A stretch of DNA of 64,000 bases, from positions 2,629,501-2,693,500 of the forward strand of contig NZ_AKVN02000001.1 in assembly GCF_000271485.2 (NCBI RefSeq), written 5' to 3'. Below are positions 41,766 to 51,505 of the stretch, in pieces (positions within the stretch are counted from its first letter, which is position 1; every line of letters starts with the position of its first letter). The notes beneath the pieces were generated by a model. It did not search any database. It was not told the origin of the DNA and was given only the letters and a program-made list of their open reading frames with translations. Made by a program: the position numbers and the translations under genes. Source of the stretch: Pelosinus fermentans DSM 17108 (GTDB lineage Bacteria; Bacillota; Negativicutes; DSM-13327).

Positions 41766-43151
41766 TTAGCTCCATAACGATTTGAGCACAGGAGGTACTT
41801 CAACTCCTACAGAAAAAGAAAAACCAGAAAACGTAAAAAGTTTTCTGGCAGATTGCTTTCCTGCTTTAGGCACGATTCCACTTTCAATTAACATCCATTC
41901 AATAAAACATCCATATCCTCTAGTTGGATCATGGACGAATACATGAGTCACTGCACCTACTAACTTACCATTTTGTATAATTGGACTGCCACTCATTCCT
42001 TGTACGATTCCACCTGTTTTTTCTAATAATTCAGGATCCGTGACTTTAATAACGAGTCCTTTACCTTCTGGAGCTTCTTGTAAGTTTACTTTCTGGATGT
42101 CAATACTAAAACGTTTAATGGTTTGTCCATCTACCACGGTTAATATTTCTGCATAACCTGTTTGAATTTGATTCATAGAAGCCACTGGTATTGCTTCAGA
42201 ATAAAGCTCATTTGGAACTTCGTCAACTAATTTTCCGTATATTCCAAATTTTGTGTTTTTATCAATATTACCTAACAAATGATCTTCATTTATAAAAATA
42301 CCGATCTTTTCTCCTGGCTGACCACGTTTACTATGCTGTATTCCCGATACTGATGCAGATACGATTTTCCCTTGTTCACAGTCAATGGGCTGATTCGTAT
42401 CACTATCTGTAATGATATGTCCTAAAGCACCATAAGCACGGGATTTAGGGTCATAAAATGATAATGTACCAACTCCAGCTGCACTATCACGTACAAATAA
42501 GCCAATTCTATATCTTTTGGTATCATTACATAATATTGGTGCTAAGTTAATATGAATTTGTTCTTCTCCACGTTTTAATAAAATATTGAGTTGTTCGTTT
42601 TGTTTACCACTACTATCAATAATTTCGGCTACTTGACTATCACTTTGAACAGAAATGCCATTAATACTCATAATAACATCACCAATATTAATACCTGCAT
42701 CCTTAGCTGGAGTTACATATTCTTCATTACCAATTGGAACTGGAGAATGTCCAACAATAATGACTCCGCGAGAATGCAACACAACACCGATAGAATGCCC
42801 TCCAGGTACTAATTCAATGGGCGGCAGTACATCCACTTGTACCGTTCGTATGGGTATTATACCTAAAAGCTTAAACTCAACCGTAGATTTTCCTAGCTTT
42901 AAACTTTCTAAAAAGACTGACCTTGACAATGCATACTTTGAAGGAGATTCTTCTTTGATATTTTTTTCTAAATCTGGATGAATCGTGAGAGTTAAGGGAA
43001 AATTAACATTAAATAACGCGACTTCTCCTTCAATAATGCGCATATGAGGCGGTAAACCATAAACAGTACGAAATTGTGGTGAAAAACTAAATGCAATAAT
43101 TAACGCTGCAATACATATTCCCATGAAGGAACGACACTTACTATTCCTCAT
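41766..43151 (-). CDS. spoIVB: SpoIVB serine peptidase (S55)
   Basis: SpoIVB is secreted from the forespore and triggers pro-SigK processing in the mother cell. The 461-aa protein has an N-terminal signal anchor (MGICIAALIIAFSFSP), a PDZ domain around residues 130-200 (AKDAGINIGDVIMSINGISV) and the S55 domain. The catalytic serine lies in QGMSGSPIIQNGKLVGAVTH near residue 395, and the histidine is expected in YGALGHIITDSD. The gene lies between recN and spo0A as in Bacillus. Confidence 0.96.
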   Translation of the reverse strand: MRNSKCRSFMGICIAALIIAFSFSPQFRTVYGLPPHMRIIEGEVALFNVNFPLTLTIHPDLEKNIKEESPSKYALSRSVFLESLKLGKSTVEFKLLGIIPIRTVQVDVLPPIELVPGGHSIGVVLHSRGVIIVGHSPVPIGNEEYVTPAKDAGINIGDVIMSINGISVQSDSQVAEIIDSSGKQNEQLNILLKRGEEQIHINLAPILCNDTKRYRIGLFVRDSAAGVGTLSFYDPKSRAYGALGHIITDSDTNQPIDCEQGKIVSASVSGIQHSKRGQPGEKIGIFINEDHLLGNIDKNTKFGIYGKLVDEVPNELYSEAIPVASMNQIQTGYAEILTVVDGQTIKRFSIDIQKVNLQEAPEGKGLVIKVTDPELLEKTGGIVQGMSGSPIIQNGKLVGAVTHVFVHDPTRGYGCFIEWMLIESGIVPKAGKQSARKLFTFSGFSFSVGVEVPPVLKSLWS

Positions 43152-43374
43152 GTTTTTGCATTCCCCCTTTTCATCTAGTGCTAAATTTATACATAAGAAA
43201 TTCAGTCATCTTTCGGGTTACGCATTTTGAAAAGGTCTGGAATTTACAGCAAATTATCAAATTATCACTTATCACGTTCTCTTCTAACTTTAAACATTCC
43301 CGTTTTTTAAAGCGATTATTCTCAATTAACAGCGTATAATCTCTTGAAATTTGATTTTCAGCTAATTCAGCGAA

Positions 43375-43412
43375 AAATAAAGCCCAAGCTTATGCTTGCG
43401 CTTTATTTTTCC
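43375..43412 (-). terminator. Terminator of recN with the stop codon in its loop
   Basis: An almost perfect stem (AAATAAAGC..AAGC with GCTT..GCTTTATTT, one mismatch) has the recN TAA (43390-43392) in its four-base loop. A T-run follows on the minus strand. The remaining gap to spoIVB (43152-43374) is AT-rich with no other clear feature. Confidence 0.75.
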
Positions 43413-45105
43413 ATTTTTCTTTTTTTATCAGTGCGGTTTTAAATATTTGTTTCGCATTCTCCAATGCAATTGGTGTAATCTCATTGCCCGAAATCATTCG
43501 CGTTAATTCTAATAATTGCTCCTCTTTTGTAAGTACCGTAATGATTGTATTTGTCCTCTCACCCTCAATTTGTTTCTTTATATAAATATGGCGATCAGCC
43601 ATACAAGCAATCTGAGGCAAATGAGTAATGCACAAGACTTGTCTGGCACAAGCTACTTTAGCTACCTTTTCGGCTACCATATGCCCAGCCTGTCCGCCAA
43701 TTCCTGCATCAATTTCATCAAAGACCATAATACCAACAGCATCACGATAGGCACAAACTGTTTTTATTGCTAGAGCAATACGGGAAAGTTCTCCACCAGA
43801 CGCAATTTTATATAGCGGTTTAGTCTGCTCACCAAGGTTGGCGGAAAACAAGAAACTTACTTCATCAGCACCATGAAAAGTAAAATCTGGACGAGGTATA
43901 ACTCGAATATCAAATGTCGCATTTGTCATTCCTAAATCCGCTAAATGTTTACTAATCTGCTCTGATAATATTTTAGATGATTGTTCTCTTAGAGCATGAA
44001 GCTTTTCGCAGTAAGAATGTAACATTTCTTCTAAAGTCTTTTGTTGTTGATTTAAGTTAGCGATTGTCTGATCATAATTATGTATATCTTCCAGCTCAGC
44101 AAGAGATTTTTCGTAATATTGCAATATTTCTATAATAGTTGTTCCATATTTTTTCTTTAATTTATAAATTACATCCATACGTTCTTGTAATGTAACTAAT
44201 TTATGGGGATCAAAATCAATTTCATCACCATATACGCGTAAATCGGTGCAGCTTTCTTCTAATTGATATAACGCATCACTTACAGCAGTTAATTGTTCCT
44301 GTATGCGATTATCATAACGGGCAATCACTTCCAATTCATGCTTTACTTCAGCCAAAGCTGGTAAAATACCTTGTACTCCAGCAGTACCTTGTTCCAATAA
44401 AATATAGGATCGATTGACTGCAGTTGTAATTTTCTCAACATTCGCCAATACGGGAATTTGCCGCTCAATCTCCTCATCTTCACCGGGTTTTAATTGGGCT
44501 AACGCTATTTCTTTGGTTTGCCAACTTAACATATCAATGCGTTGAGCTCTTTCTCGAGAGTTTTGTGCAAGTTCTGCCTGCTGTTTGATTACTTCAAGCC
44601 ACCTTTGATAGATTTGACGATACTGTTCCAATTCTACTTTAATTTTATCATCAAAAGCATCTAGTAGGAATAAATAAGATTCTGGACGTAATAAGGCTTG
44701 ATTTTCATGTTGACCATGCATATCAACAAGTTTTTCACCAATTTGCCGCAATGTATTTACAGTAATATGACAGCCGTTAATTAAAATGCTATTTTTACCC
44801 TGTTTAGAGAAACGACGGCTAATAATTACTACTGCATCATCTTCAATAGTAATGCCTTGCTCATCGATTATTTTATAAATAGAAGTTAATTTAGAAATAT
44901 CAAATACTGCCTCAACTCTAAAAAAATCGCAGCCTGTTCGAATCGAATCAACAGAAGCTCGATTTCCTAAAATGATACTTAAAGCATCAATTAGAATTGA
45001 TTTCCCTGCACCTGTTTCTCCAGTTAGTATATTTAACCCTTCATCAAACTCTACCACGGCTTGTTCAATTAATGCAAAATTAGTAACAGTCAATGATTTT
45101 AACAC
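43390..45105 (-). CDS. recN: DNA repair protein RecN
   Basis: RecN is an SMC-like ATPase that acts in recombinational repair of double-strand breaks. The 571-aa protein has Walker A GETGAGKSILIDAL near residue 30, a long coiled-coil middle, the ABC signature ASGGELSRIALAIK near 437 and Walker B VMVFDEIDAGIGG near 463. The C-terminal ITHLPQIACMADRH is typical. It follows argR by 18 bp. Confidence 0.97.
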   Translation of the reverse strand: MLKSLTVTNFALIEQAVVEFDEGLNILTGETGAGKSILIDALSIILGNRASVDSIRTGCDFFRVEAVFDISKLTSIYKIIDEQGITIEDDAVVIISRRFSKQGKNSILINGCHITVNTLRQIGEKLVDMHGQHENQALLRPESYLFLLDAFDDKIKVELEQYRQIYQRWLEVIKQQAELAQNSRERAQRIDMLSWQTKEIALAQLKPGEDEEIERQIPVLANVEKITTAVNRSYILLEQGTAGVQGILPALAEVKHELEVIARYDNRIQEQLTAVSDALYQLEESCTDLRVYGDEIDFDPHKLVTLQERMDVIYKLKKKYGTTIIEILQYYEKSLAELEDIHNYDQTIANLNQQQKTLEEMLHSYCEKLHALREQSSKILSEQISKHLADLGMTNATFDIRVIPRPDFTFHGADEVSFLFSANLGEQTKPLYKIASGGELSRIALAIKTVCAYRDAVGIMVFDEIDAGIGGQAGHMVAEKVAKVACARQVLCITHLPQIACMADRHIYIKKQIEGERTNTIITVLTKEEQLLELTRMISGNEITPIALENAKQIFKTALIKKEKWKNKAQA

Positions 45106-45123
45106 ATTAATTCGCTCCTAACA

Positions 45124-45576
45124 CTACTGTGATAATGTCTGCAATTTTGCAATTACCTTAGGTACAGCATCAGTCGGTTTAACAACAACCAAAATATTAT
45201 CATCACCGGCTACTGTACCAATAATATCAGGCCATTTTGTATTATCAATGGCCGCAGCAACTGCTTGAGCAGTTCCAGGCAAGGTTTTTATAACAATAAT
45301 ATTTTCACTATAGTCGATATCAACAACAGAGTCCTGAAAAATACGTTCCATACGAGGTTGCAAAAATGCAGCATTTTGTTCTACAGGAAAAGCATAGCGA
45401 TAGCGTCCATCACCTGCAGGCACCTTAATAAGCATTAATTCTTTAATATCCCTCGACACCGTAGCCTGAGTGACTTCAATTTCTTGTTTACGTAATGCGA
45501 CAGCTAATTCTTCTTGAGTTTCAATCACATTATCTTCAATAATCTCTTTAATCTTACTGTGGCGCCGCACTTTCAT
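45124..45576 (-). CDS. argR: Arginine repressor ArgR/AhrC
   Basis: ArgR represses arginine biosynthesis when bound to arginine. The 150-aa protein has an N-terminal winged helix (IKEIIEDNVIETQEELAVAL) with TQATVSRDIKELMLIK, and a C-terminal oligomerisation and arginine-binding domain with GTVAGDDNILVVV. The start overlaps the 3' end of the methyltransferase gene by 23 bp. The argR-recN pair is conserved in Firmicutes. Confidence 0.97.
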   Translation of the reverse strand: MKVRRHSKIKEIIEDNVIETQEELAVALRKQEIEVTQATVSRDIKELMLIKVPAGDGRYRYAFPVEQNAAFLQPRMERIFQDSVVDIDYSENIIVIKTLPGTAQAVAAAIDNTKWPDIIGTVAGDDNILVVVKPTDAVPKVIAKLQTLSQ

Positions 45577-46147
45577 ATGCTTCCCCCCTCATTTTTTCAA
45601 CTATATATAATATTGGCGGGTTATTATTATGATTTATCATTGACCAACAGCCAACCGTAAAGATATTTGAAGGCAATGTTGTGAGTAATTCCTCTACTGC
45701 TTTGCTTTCCAGATATCCTTCCTGATGACCAGAGTAAGCTATAATAGAAATTACCCCTTCTATAGAGAGTAAGCCTAGTATCTTTTGTAAAGCTGTTATT
45801 GTAGATTGACATTGCGTTGTAATCTTGTGCTGGGCATTAGGTAAATACCCTAAATTAAACATAGCTACATCAATTTTTCCATTAATATGCTGATCTATAT
45901 TTGCATGACTGTCTGTTATCAATTTTACTTTATCATCTAAACTATATTTCGACAATAATTCTTTTGTTTTTAAAATTGCTGTCTGTTGAATATCAAAACT
46001 CCAAACCATCGCATCTATAGGTGAGTTCTGTGCTAGGAATAAAGAATCTTTTCCATTACCAGCTGTAGTATCTACTAAAAATTTAGACATAATTACTTTA
46101 TCAATTAATAATTGTTGTGCCAATTTTATAGCATTAAAGGTTTGCAT
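45554..46147 (-). CDS. mnmM: tRNA 5-aminomethyl-2-thiouridine methyltransferase (MnmM/YtqB-like)
   Basis: The class I SAM methyltransferase of the YtqB family was recently assigned to the last step of mnm5s2U34 tRNA modification in Gram-positives. The ATG at 46147 has GCGGAG eight bases upstream and gives 197 aa. The SAM-binding region VDTTAGNGKDSLFLAQ near residue 26 is clear, with FNLGYLPNAQHKITTQ near 100 typical of the family. It overlaps nadK and argR, so the three are coupled. Function is assigned by family only. Confidence 0.85.
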   Translation of the reverse strand: MQTFNAIKLAQQLLIDKVIMSKFLVDTTAGNGKDSLFLAQNSPIDAMVWSFDIQQTAILKTKELLSKYSLDDKVKLITDSHANIDQHINGKIDVAMFNLGYLPNAQHKITTQCQSTITALQKILGLLSIEGVISIIAYSGHQEGYLESKAVEELLTTLPSNIFTVGCWSMINHNNNPPILYIVEKMRGEAYESAAPQ

Positions 46148-47003
46148 TTTTTTCACTCCGCCACAATTTTATCCGTAAGGTCTCGTAATAACTTCTATTA
46201 TTCAAACGTATAAATTGAGCACTAAAAGGAGATCGTGTTATTAGTACTGTATCATTTGCGATTAAACTATATACCGTTTGCCCATCAATAGTTAGAACGA
46301 CATCTTCCTGGCTCCCTGTCATCTCAACTTTAATTTCTTCTTTTTCAGAAACAACTAATGGTCTAACATGCAATGTATGAGAACAAATAGGTGTTAACAC
46401 CATAACTTTTAATAATGGATTAATGATCGGACCGCCAGCGGATAAAGAATATCCTGTAGAGCCAGTAGCTGTAGCAATAATTAAACCATCAGCAGCATAA
46501 TTTGCTGTTAATACATTATCTAAAGATACGTTAAACTTAATCATGCGTGAGACACCACTTTTACTTATAACAACATCATTAAGAGCAGACGATACATGAA
46601 TGAGTCTATTATGTCGAAGAATCATTGCATCTAACATTAAATGTTCTTCAATTTGATACTCTCCTTTAATAAGCTTATCTAAAGACGCATCCAAATCAGG
46701 AAGTTCTATCTCTGTTAAGAATCCAAGCCTGCCCATATTAACTCCACAAAGAGGTATACCCATAGCAGAAATTTCTCTTGCAGTATTTAATAATGTCCCA
46801 TCTCCACCTATCGTTAAGCCTACAGTTATTTTATTTATCATGTCTTGCTGGCTGCAGCCTAGTTCTGGATAGCCGATTTTCTCCGCAACATCTTTTAGTA
46901 ATACTATTTGCACATTATGTTTCTGCAAATACTGTATCACCTGGATCAGTACGGTGACAACACTTTGTTTATTAATATTAGGAAATAGACCTACTGTTAA
47001 CAC
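46134..47003 (-). CDS. nadK: NAD kinase
   Basis: NadK phosphorylates NAD to NADP. The start is the GTG at 47003: GGGGGA lies six bases upstream and the product then begins MLTVGLFPNINKQSVV-like, giving 289 aa. The motif GGDGTLLNTAR near residue 62 and the NE/D-type ADGLIIATATGSTGYSLSAGG near 155 mark the family. It overlaps the mnmM start. tlyA lies upstream across a 119-bp gap. Confidence 0.95.
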   Translation of the reverse strand: MLTVGLFPNINKQSVVTVLIQVIQYLQKHNVQIVLLKDVAEKIGYPELGCSQQDMINKITVGLTIGGDGTLLNTAREISAMGIPLCGVNMGRLGFLTEIELPDLDASLDKLIKGEYQIEEHLMLDAMILRHNRLIHVSSALNDVVISKSGVSRMIKFNVSLDNVLTANYAADGLIIATATGSTGYSLSAGGPIINPLLKVMVLTPICSHTLHVRPLVVSEKEEIKVEMTGSQEDVVLTIDGQTVYSLIANDTVLITRSPFSAQFIRLNNRSYYETLRIKLWRSEKNANL

Positions 47004-47034
47004 AAGCAATCCCCCATTAATTAAGTACACCACA

Positions 47035-47059
47035 GGCAGGTGATATAAAATCGCCTGCC
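47035..47059. repeat. Hairpin between tlyA and nadK
   Basis: GGCAGGTGAT and ATCGCCTGCC form a 10-bp stem around ATAAA. Pairing is perfect only on the plus-strand RNA (one G-U); on the minus strand there is an A-C mismatch. No T-run follows on either strand, so it is not a classical terminator. Confidence 0.4.
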
Positions 47060-47122
47060 CTAATGTATATCTATATAGAATTCACCTATAAATGGTCAAT
47101 TCCTCTGTTACATTCTTTATTT

Positions 47123-47935
47123 TTATACTGCATTAGCATGAGCTTCTTTTACAACCTCTTCAATTGTCTCAATCGTAACGTTTATCTCTGCTGGAAAATT
47201 TGCTAAGTAAACAAGATATTCTATGTTTCCTTCAGGTCCTTTTACAGGTGAATAGGTAAGGCCAAGAGGTATAAAACCAATATTACATGCATGCTCAATA
47301 ATATTAAAAATAACTTCCTTATGCACTAACGGGTCTTTAACGACTCCTTTTTTTCCAACTTTTTCACGTCCAGCTTCAAATTGTGGTTTAATCAAAGCAA
47401 CGACGGCACCAGCTGAAGACAATAACGTTTTGATAATCGGCAGCACTTTATTTAAAGATATAAATGCTACATCAATGGAAACAAAGTCTAAGGTTTCTCC
47501 TAACTGCTCTAAAGTAACATTTCGAATATTAGTACGCTCCATGTTAATGACTCGACTATCCGTTCGGAGAGACCATGCTAATTGTCCATATCCAACATCA
47601 ACAGCATACACTTTCTGAATCCCATTCTTCAATGCACAGTCTGTAAATCCGCCAGTTGAAGCACCAATATCAGCCATAATCTTGTCTTTAAGATTTATAT
47701 TGAAATACTCCAAAGCTTTAGCAAGCTTCAAACCACCTCGGCTAACATAGCCAATATTATCTCCTGTGATCAGTATCTTACTTTCAACGGGTACTAAAGT
47801 GCCTGCTTTATCTACCTTTTGTCCATCAACAAAAACTAAGCCTGCCATGATACAGGATTTAGCTCTTTCCCGACTGGAAACTAAACCTTTATGTAGTAAT
47901 AAAACGTCTAATCGTTCTTTATTGATTTTACTCAT
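47123..47935 (-). CDS. tlyA: TlyA-family RNA 2'-O-methyltransferase
   Basis: TlyA-family (FtsJ-like) methyltransferases modify ribose in rRNA. The ATG at 47935 has AAGGTG upstream and shares one base with the dxs stop (TAATG), giving 270 aa. An S4 domain (RLDVLLLHKGLVSSRERAK) covers the first 60 residues. The methyltransferase core has DIGASTGGFTDCALKNG near residue 88 and ALIKPQFEAGREKVGKKG near 183. In Firmicutes the family (YqxC) sits between dxs and argR/recN, as here. Confidence 0.95.
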   Translation of the reverse strand: MSKINKERLDVLLLHKGLVSSRERAKSCIMAGLVFVDGQKVDKAGTLVPVESKILITGDNIGYVSRGGLKLAKALEYFNINLKDKIMADIGASTGGFTDCALKNGIQKVYAVDVGYGQLAWSLRTDSRVINMERTNIRNVTLEQLGETLDFVSIDVAFISLNKVLPIIKTLLSSAGAVVALIKPQFEAGREKVGKKGVVKDPLVHKEVIFNIIEHACNIGFIPLGLTYSPVKGPEGNIEYLVYLANFPAEINVTIETIEEVVKEAHANAV

Positions 47936-49824
47936 TAGCATCGCACCTTAATTTTTTGGATATATGATTTTGCAGCAGAAGCAATGCCAGCTGCATGTAA
48001 TCCATATTTTTCTAAAATTTGTTTGCGCGCACCTTGTTCAATAAATTGATCCGGAAATCCTAACCGTAAAACATTTACACCATCAATGTTTTGATCATGT
48101 ATATATTCCAATACACTAGAACCAAAACCACCAGCTAAAATATTTTCTTCAACTGTAATGATGATTCCAACATTTTTACATACCTTTCGTATCATCTGCT
48201 CATCTAGCGGCTTTATAAATCTAGCATTTATCACACTTGCCAATATACCTTCTGAAGCTAAAATTTCTCTTGCTTCTATACAGGTTTCAACCATAGAACC
48301 AACTGCTAAAAAAGCCATATTTGTACCATTCTTCACTTCATCTGCAACGCCAATCGTAAGTTGCTGCAATGATTGATCAATCGGCACGCCTAACCCATTT
48401 CCTCTAGGATAACGAATTGCTACGGGTCCATTCGTATTAAGGGCAGTGAATACCATATGCCGTAATTCATTTTCATCTTTAGGTGCCATAATTGTTAGAT
48501 TAGGAATATGCCGTAGATAGCTATAATCAAATAGTCCATGATGCGTCGGCCCATCCTCACCTACGATTCCAGCACGATCTAAAGCAAATAATACAGGAAG
48601 TTTTTGCAAGCAAATATCATGTAAGATTTGATCATATGCCCTTTGAGCAAAGGTAGAATACAAAGCTACGACTGGTCTCATTCCTTTGGTAGCCATACCC
48701 GCTGCCATAGTAACAGCATTTTGTTCCGCAATACCTACATCAAAGAAACGTTTGGGAAACTCAGCTGCAAATTTTTTAAGTCCTGTTCCTTCTGGCATTG
48801 CAGCTGTTATTGCAACAATCCGCTTATCCTGTTTGGCTAAATGAAGTAGTGTATCGCCAAAGATAGCAGTGTAGGTTGGCGTATTCCCATTTTTTATAAC
48901 TTCGCCAGATTCAATACAATAGGGACCAACACCATGAAATTTATCAGGATTACATTCGGCAGGTTTATATCCCTTTCCTTTGCAAGTAAGAACATGAATG
49001 AGTATTGGTCCCTGCATTTTTTTAGCTTTTTCTAGTACTTCGCTCAATAGTTGAAAATTATGTCCATCGATGGGCCCAATATAATTAAATCCCAATTCTT
49101 CAAAAAGAACACCAGGGACTAATAAATAGCGTAAACTATCTTTAACACGTTCTACTGTTTTTGCTACACTTTCACCAATTGCAGGGATGCGGCGCAATAA
49201 GAATTCGATGTCTTGCTTTATTTTTGTATATTTAGGTTCTGTTCGTATTTTGGACAAATATTCTGACATAGCACCCACATTTTTAGCAATTGACATTTCA
49301 TTATCATTAAGTATAACAATCATATTAGTACCTGTGTGACCAGCATGGTTCAATGCCTCATATGCCTGTCCTCCAGTTAGCGAACCATCACCGATAACAG
49401 CCAGTATATGTTCTTTATCACCTGCGATATCTCTGGCAAGCGCCATTCCCAAAGCAGCAGATATAGAAGTACTTGAATGCCCTGTGCCAAAGAAATCATG
49501 TACACTCTCACTAATTTTCGGAAAGCCACTAATACCGCCAAATTGGCGTAACGTGGCGAATCCATCTCTTCTGCCTGTTAAAACTTTATGTACATAGGAC
49601 TGATGCCCAACATCCCAGACGATTTTATCAATCGGACTATTAAATACTTTATGTATTGCAAGAGTTAATTCCACGACACCTAAATTTGGCGCTAAATGTC
49701 CTCCTGTTTTTGAAACAGAGCATATTAAAAAATGGCGTATTTCCTCTGCCAGCAGCTTGATCTGTTCATGTGATAATTTTTTTAAATCTTGGGGCTTGTC
49801 AATGCCCTCAAGTATTGTCTTCAA
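47935..49824 (-). CDS. dxs: 1-deoxy-D-xylulose-5-phosphate synthase
   Basis: Dxs condenses pyruvate and glyceraldehyde-3-phosphate with thiamine diphosphate, the first step of the MEP pathway. The TTG at 49824 has CGGGAG nine bases upstream and gives 629 aa starting KTILEGIDKPQDLKKLS, the usual N-terminus; a GTG ten codons earlier has no ribosome site. ThDP-binding GDGSLTGGQAYEALNHAG near residue 145 and GIAEQNAVTMAAGMA are intact. The ispA-(yuiD)-dxs-tlyA order matches Bacillus. Confidence 0.95.
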   Translation of the reverse strand: MKTILEGIDKPQDLKKLSHEQIKLLAEEIRHFLICSVSKTGGHLAPNLGVVELTLAIHKVFNSPIDKIVWDVGHQSYVHKVLTGRRDGFATLRQFGGISGFPKISESVHDFFGTGHSSTSISAALGMALARDIAGDKEHILAVIGDGSLTGGQAYEALNHAGHTGTNMIVILNDNEMSIAKNVGAMSEYLSKIRTEPKYTKIKQDIEFLLRRIPAIGESVAKTVERVKDSLRYLLVPGVLFEELGFNYIGPIDGHNFQLLSEVLEKAKKMQGPILIHVLTCKGKGYKPAECNPDKFHGVGPYCIESGEVIKNGNTPTYTAIFGDTLLHLAKQDKRIVAITAAMPEGTGLKKFAAEFPKRFFDVGIAEQNAVTMAAGMATKGMRPVVALYSTFAQRAYDQILHDICLQKLPVLFALDRAGIVGEDGPTHHGLFDYSYLRHIPNLTIMAPKDENELRHMVFTALNTNGPVAIRYPRGNGLGVPIDQSLQQLTIGVADEVKNGTNMAFLAVGSMVETCIEAREILASEGILASVINARFIKPLDEQMIRKVCKNVGIIITVEENILAGGFGSSVLEYIHDQNIDGVNVLRLGFPDQFIEQGARKQILEKYGLHAAGIASAAKSYIQKIKVRC

Positions 49825-49897
49825 ATGTAACAACTCCCGTTCCCCATAATCCACAATCTATGAATTTACAATATTATTTTTCTTACTATTGCAGTAA

Positions 49898-50356
49898 TTA
49901 CCCTACAAAATTCTTAAAACCGTAGGCTATTGAAATTCCTAGTATCGCACCTGCTAATACTTCTAGTGGAGTGTGTCCTAATAATTCTTTTAATCGAATA
50001 TCACGAATCGTATGTTCTGCTCGTAGTTCACGTACTAATTTATTTATCACTTTCGCTTGTTTTCCTGCAGCTCTGCGTACTCCAGCGGCATCATACATTA
50101 CAATGCTTGCTAATACAATGGTCACGGCAAATAAGGAAGAGGTAAAACCATCATGAAGTCCTACAGCCCAGGCCAAACTCATAACCAATGCTGTATGAGA
50201 GCTAGGCATTCCGCCAGCTCCAACTAAACGTTCAAAATTTAATGCACCATGTTTCCAATAAGATGTCAAAGTCTTGAGTATCTGAGCACAAAACCAAGCA
50301 GACAAAGCAGTGGCCAATATAATATTTTGTCCAAGGATAACAACGAAATCTGCCAC
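49898..50356 (-). CDS. yuiD: Divergent PAP2 family membrane protein (YuiD, DUF212)
   Basis: A 152-aa protein with four or five membrane helices. The GTG at 50356 has GAGGTG six bases upstream. GGMPSSHTALVMSLAWAVG near residue 50 resembles the PSGH phosphatase site of PAP2 enzymes, hence the 'divergent PAP2' name. It lies between ispA and dxs, so a role with polyprenyl phosphate is tempting but unproven. Confidence 0.87.
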   Translation of the reverse strand: MADFVVILGQNIILATALSAWFCAQILKTLTSYWKHGALNFERLVGAGGMPSSHTALVMSLAWAVGLHDGFTSSLFAVTIVLASIVMYDAAGVRRAAGKQAKVINKLVRELRAEHTIRDIRLKELLGHTPLEVLAGAILGISIAYGFKNFVG

Positions 50357-50366
50357 AATAAACACC

Positions 50367-51245
50367 TCAATTATCGCGTGTTAATAAAGCCCTTACCAAC
50401 TCTCTTAGAACATCTGCTTCCTGGCCGAACTGCTTTAATGCTTGTAGAGCATTAGTTACAGCTTGATTTGCCATATCTTGAGCCTTACCTAAAGAATATA
50501 AGGTTACATAGGTTGCTTTGTGATTTTTAACGTCACTTCCAACAGGTTTACCAATTTTCTCCTGGGTTCCTGTGACATCCAAAATATCATCTGTAATCTG
50601 AAAAGCCAGACCATACTGTTTAGCATATTCTGTTAATGATGCAATCTGCCACTCTGCTCCACCGGCTAATTGCGCTCCGGCTCTTACAGCCGCTTGAAAT
50701 AAAGCTCCCGTTTTCGCTTGGTGCATATAACTGAGAGTATCAATGTCAATCTTTTCTCCCTCGGAAGATAAATCAATTACTTGTCCTCCAATCATTCCCA
50801 AAGCACCAGCTGCATTACTGATTTCTCCAATTACTTTTATTAACACATCTGCTTGAACTCCAGGTTGAGCAAGCATAACCGTAAAGGCTGCAGTTAATAA
50901 TCCATCACCTGCTAAAATTGCCATGCCCTCACCAAAAACTTTATGACTGGTCAATTTTCCTCGTCGATAATCATCATCATCCATTGCTGGTAAATCATCG
51001 TGAATTAATGAATAAGTATGAATCATCTCTAAGCCACAAGCTACATTTAGATAATCACTACCTTTTCCACCTATGGAATCTGCAGCAGCCATAAGTAGAA
51101 TAGGACGCAATCGTTTGCCACCAGCAAATAAACTATAGCGCATCGCTTCAAAAATCTTTGGTGGATATACATTTTCACTAGGAACAAATGCCGCCAATGC
51201 ATGATCAACAATCTTACCTTTTTCTTGACAATATTGTTTTAACAT
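50367..51245 (-). CDS. ispA: Polyprenyl (farnesyl/geranylgeranyl) diphosphate synthase
   Basis: This enzyme condenses IPP with allylic diphosphates to make C15/C20 precursors for undecaprenyl and quinone synthesis. The 292-aa product has the first aspartate-rich motif HDDLPAMDDDDYRRG near residue 85 and the second, ITDDILDVTGTQEKIG, near 225. Its ATG overlaps the xseB stop by seven bases. Upstream are xseA-xseB, the typical ispA partners. Chain length cannot be told from the sequence. Confidence 0.95.
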   Translation of the reverse strand: MLKQYCQEKGKIVDHALAAFVPSENVYPPKIFEAMRYSLFAGGKRLRPILLMAAADSIGGKGSDYLNVACGLEMIHTYSLIHDDLPAMDDDDYRRGKLTSHKVFGEGMAILAGDGLLTAAFTVMLAQPGVQADVLIKVIGEISNAAGALGMIGGQVIDLSSEGEKIDIDTLSYMHQAKTGALFQAAVRAGAQLAGGAEWQIASLTEYAKQYGLAFQITDDILDVTGTQEKIGKPVGSDVKNHKATYVTLYSLGKAQDMANQAVTNALQALKQFGQEADVLRELVRALLTRDN

Positions 51246-51505
51246 GAACCGTCCTCCTGTAATTGTAGAGGCCTTTCTATTATTTTCCCCTTTTCCTCTG
51301 ATAAAATTTTATCAATTTGCTGTTCTGCAAAATTTAATTTCTGTAAACAATTTTTTGATAAATTTATACCTTCGGCAAAATGTTCTAAAGACTCATTTAA
51401 AGGCAGTTCCCCTTTTTCTAATTGTTTAACAATAGCTTCTAGCTTTTCTAAAGCTTGTTCAAAGCTACTTTCATGCTGGTCTTCTTTTTTCTTAGCTCTT
51501 ACCAT
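51239..51505 (-). CDS. xseB: Exodeoxyribonuclease VII small subunit
   Basis: XseB is the small subunit of exonuclease VII. The 88-aa protein starts MVRAKKKEDQHESSFEQALE and has the family helix LEAIVKQLEKGELPLNESLE. It overlaps the xseA stop by 14 bp and is itself overlapped by ispA, so the three are coupled. Confidence 0.95.
   Translation of the reverse strand: MVRAKKKEDQHESSFEQALEKLEAIVKQLEKGELPLNESLEHFAEGINLSKNCLQKLNFAEQQIDKILSEEKGKIIERPLQLQEDGSC

Noticed and set aside
47035-47059. Terminator of tlyA
   Set aside because: There is no T-run and the minus-strand stem has a mismatch; listed only as a hairpin.
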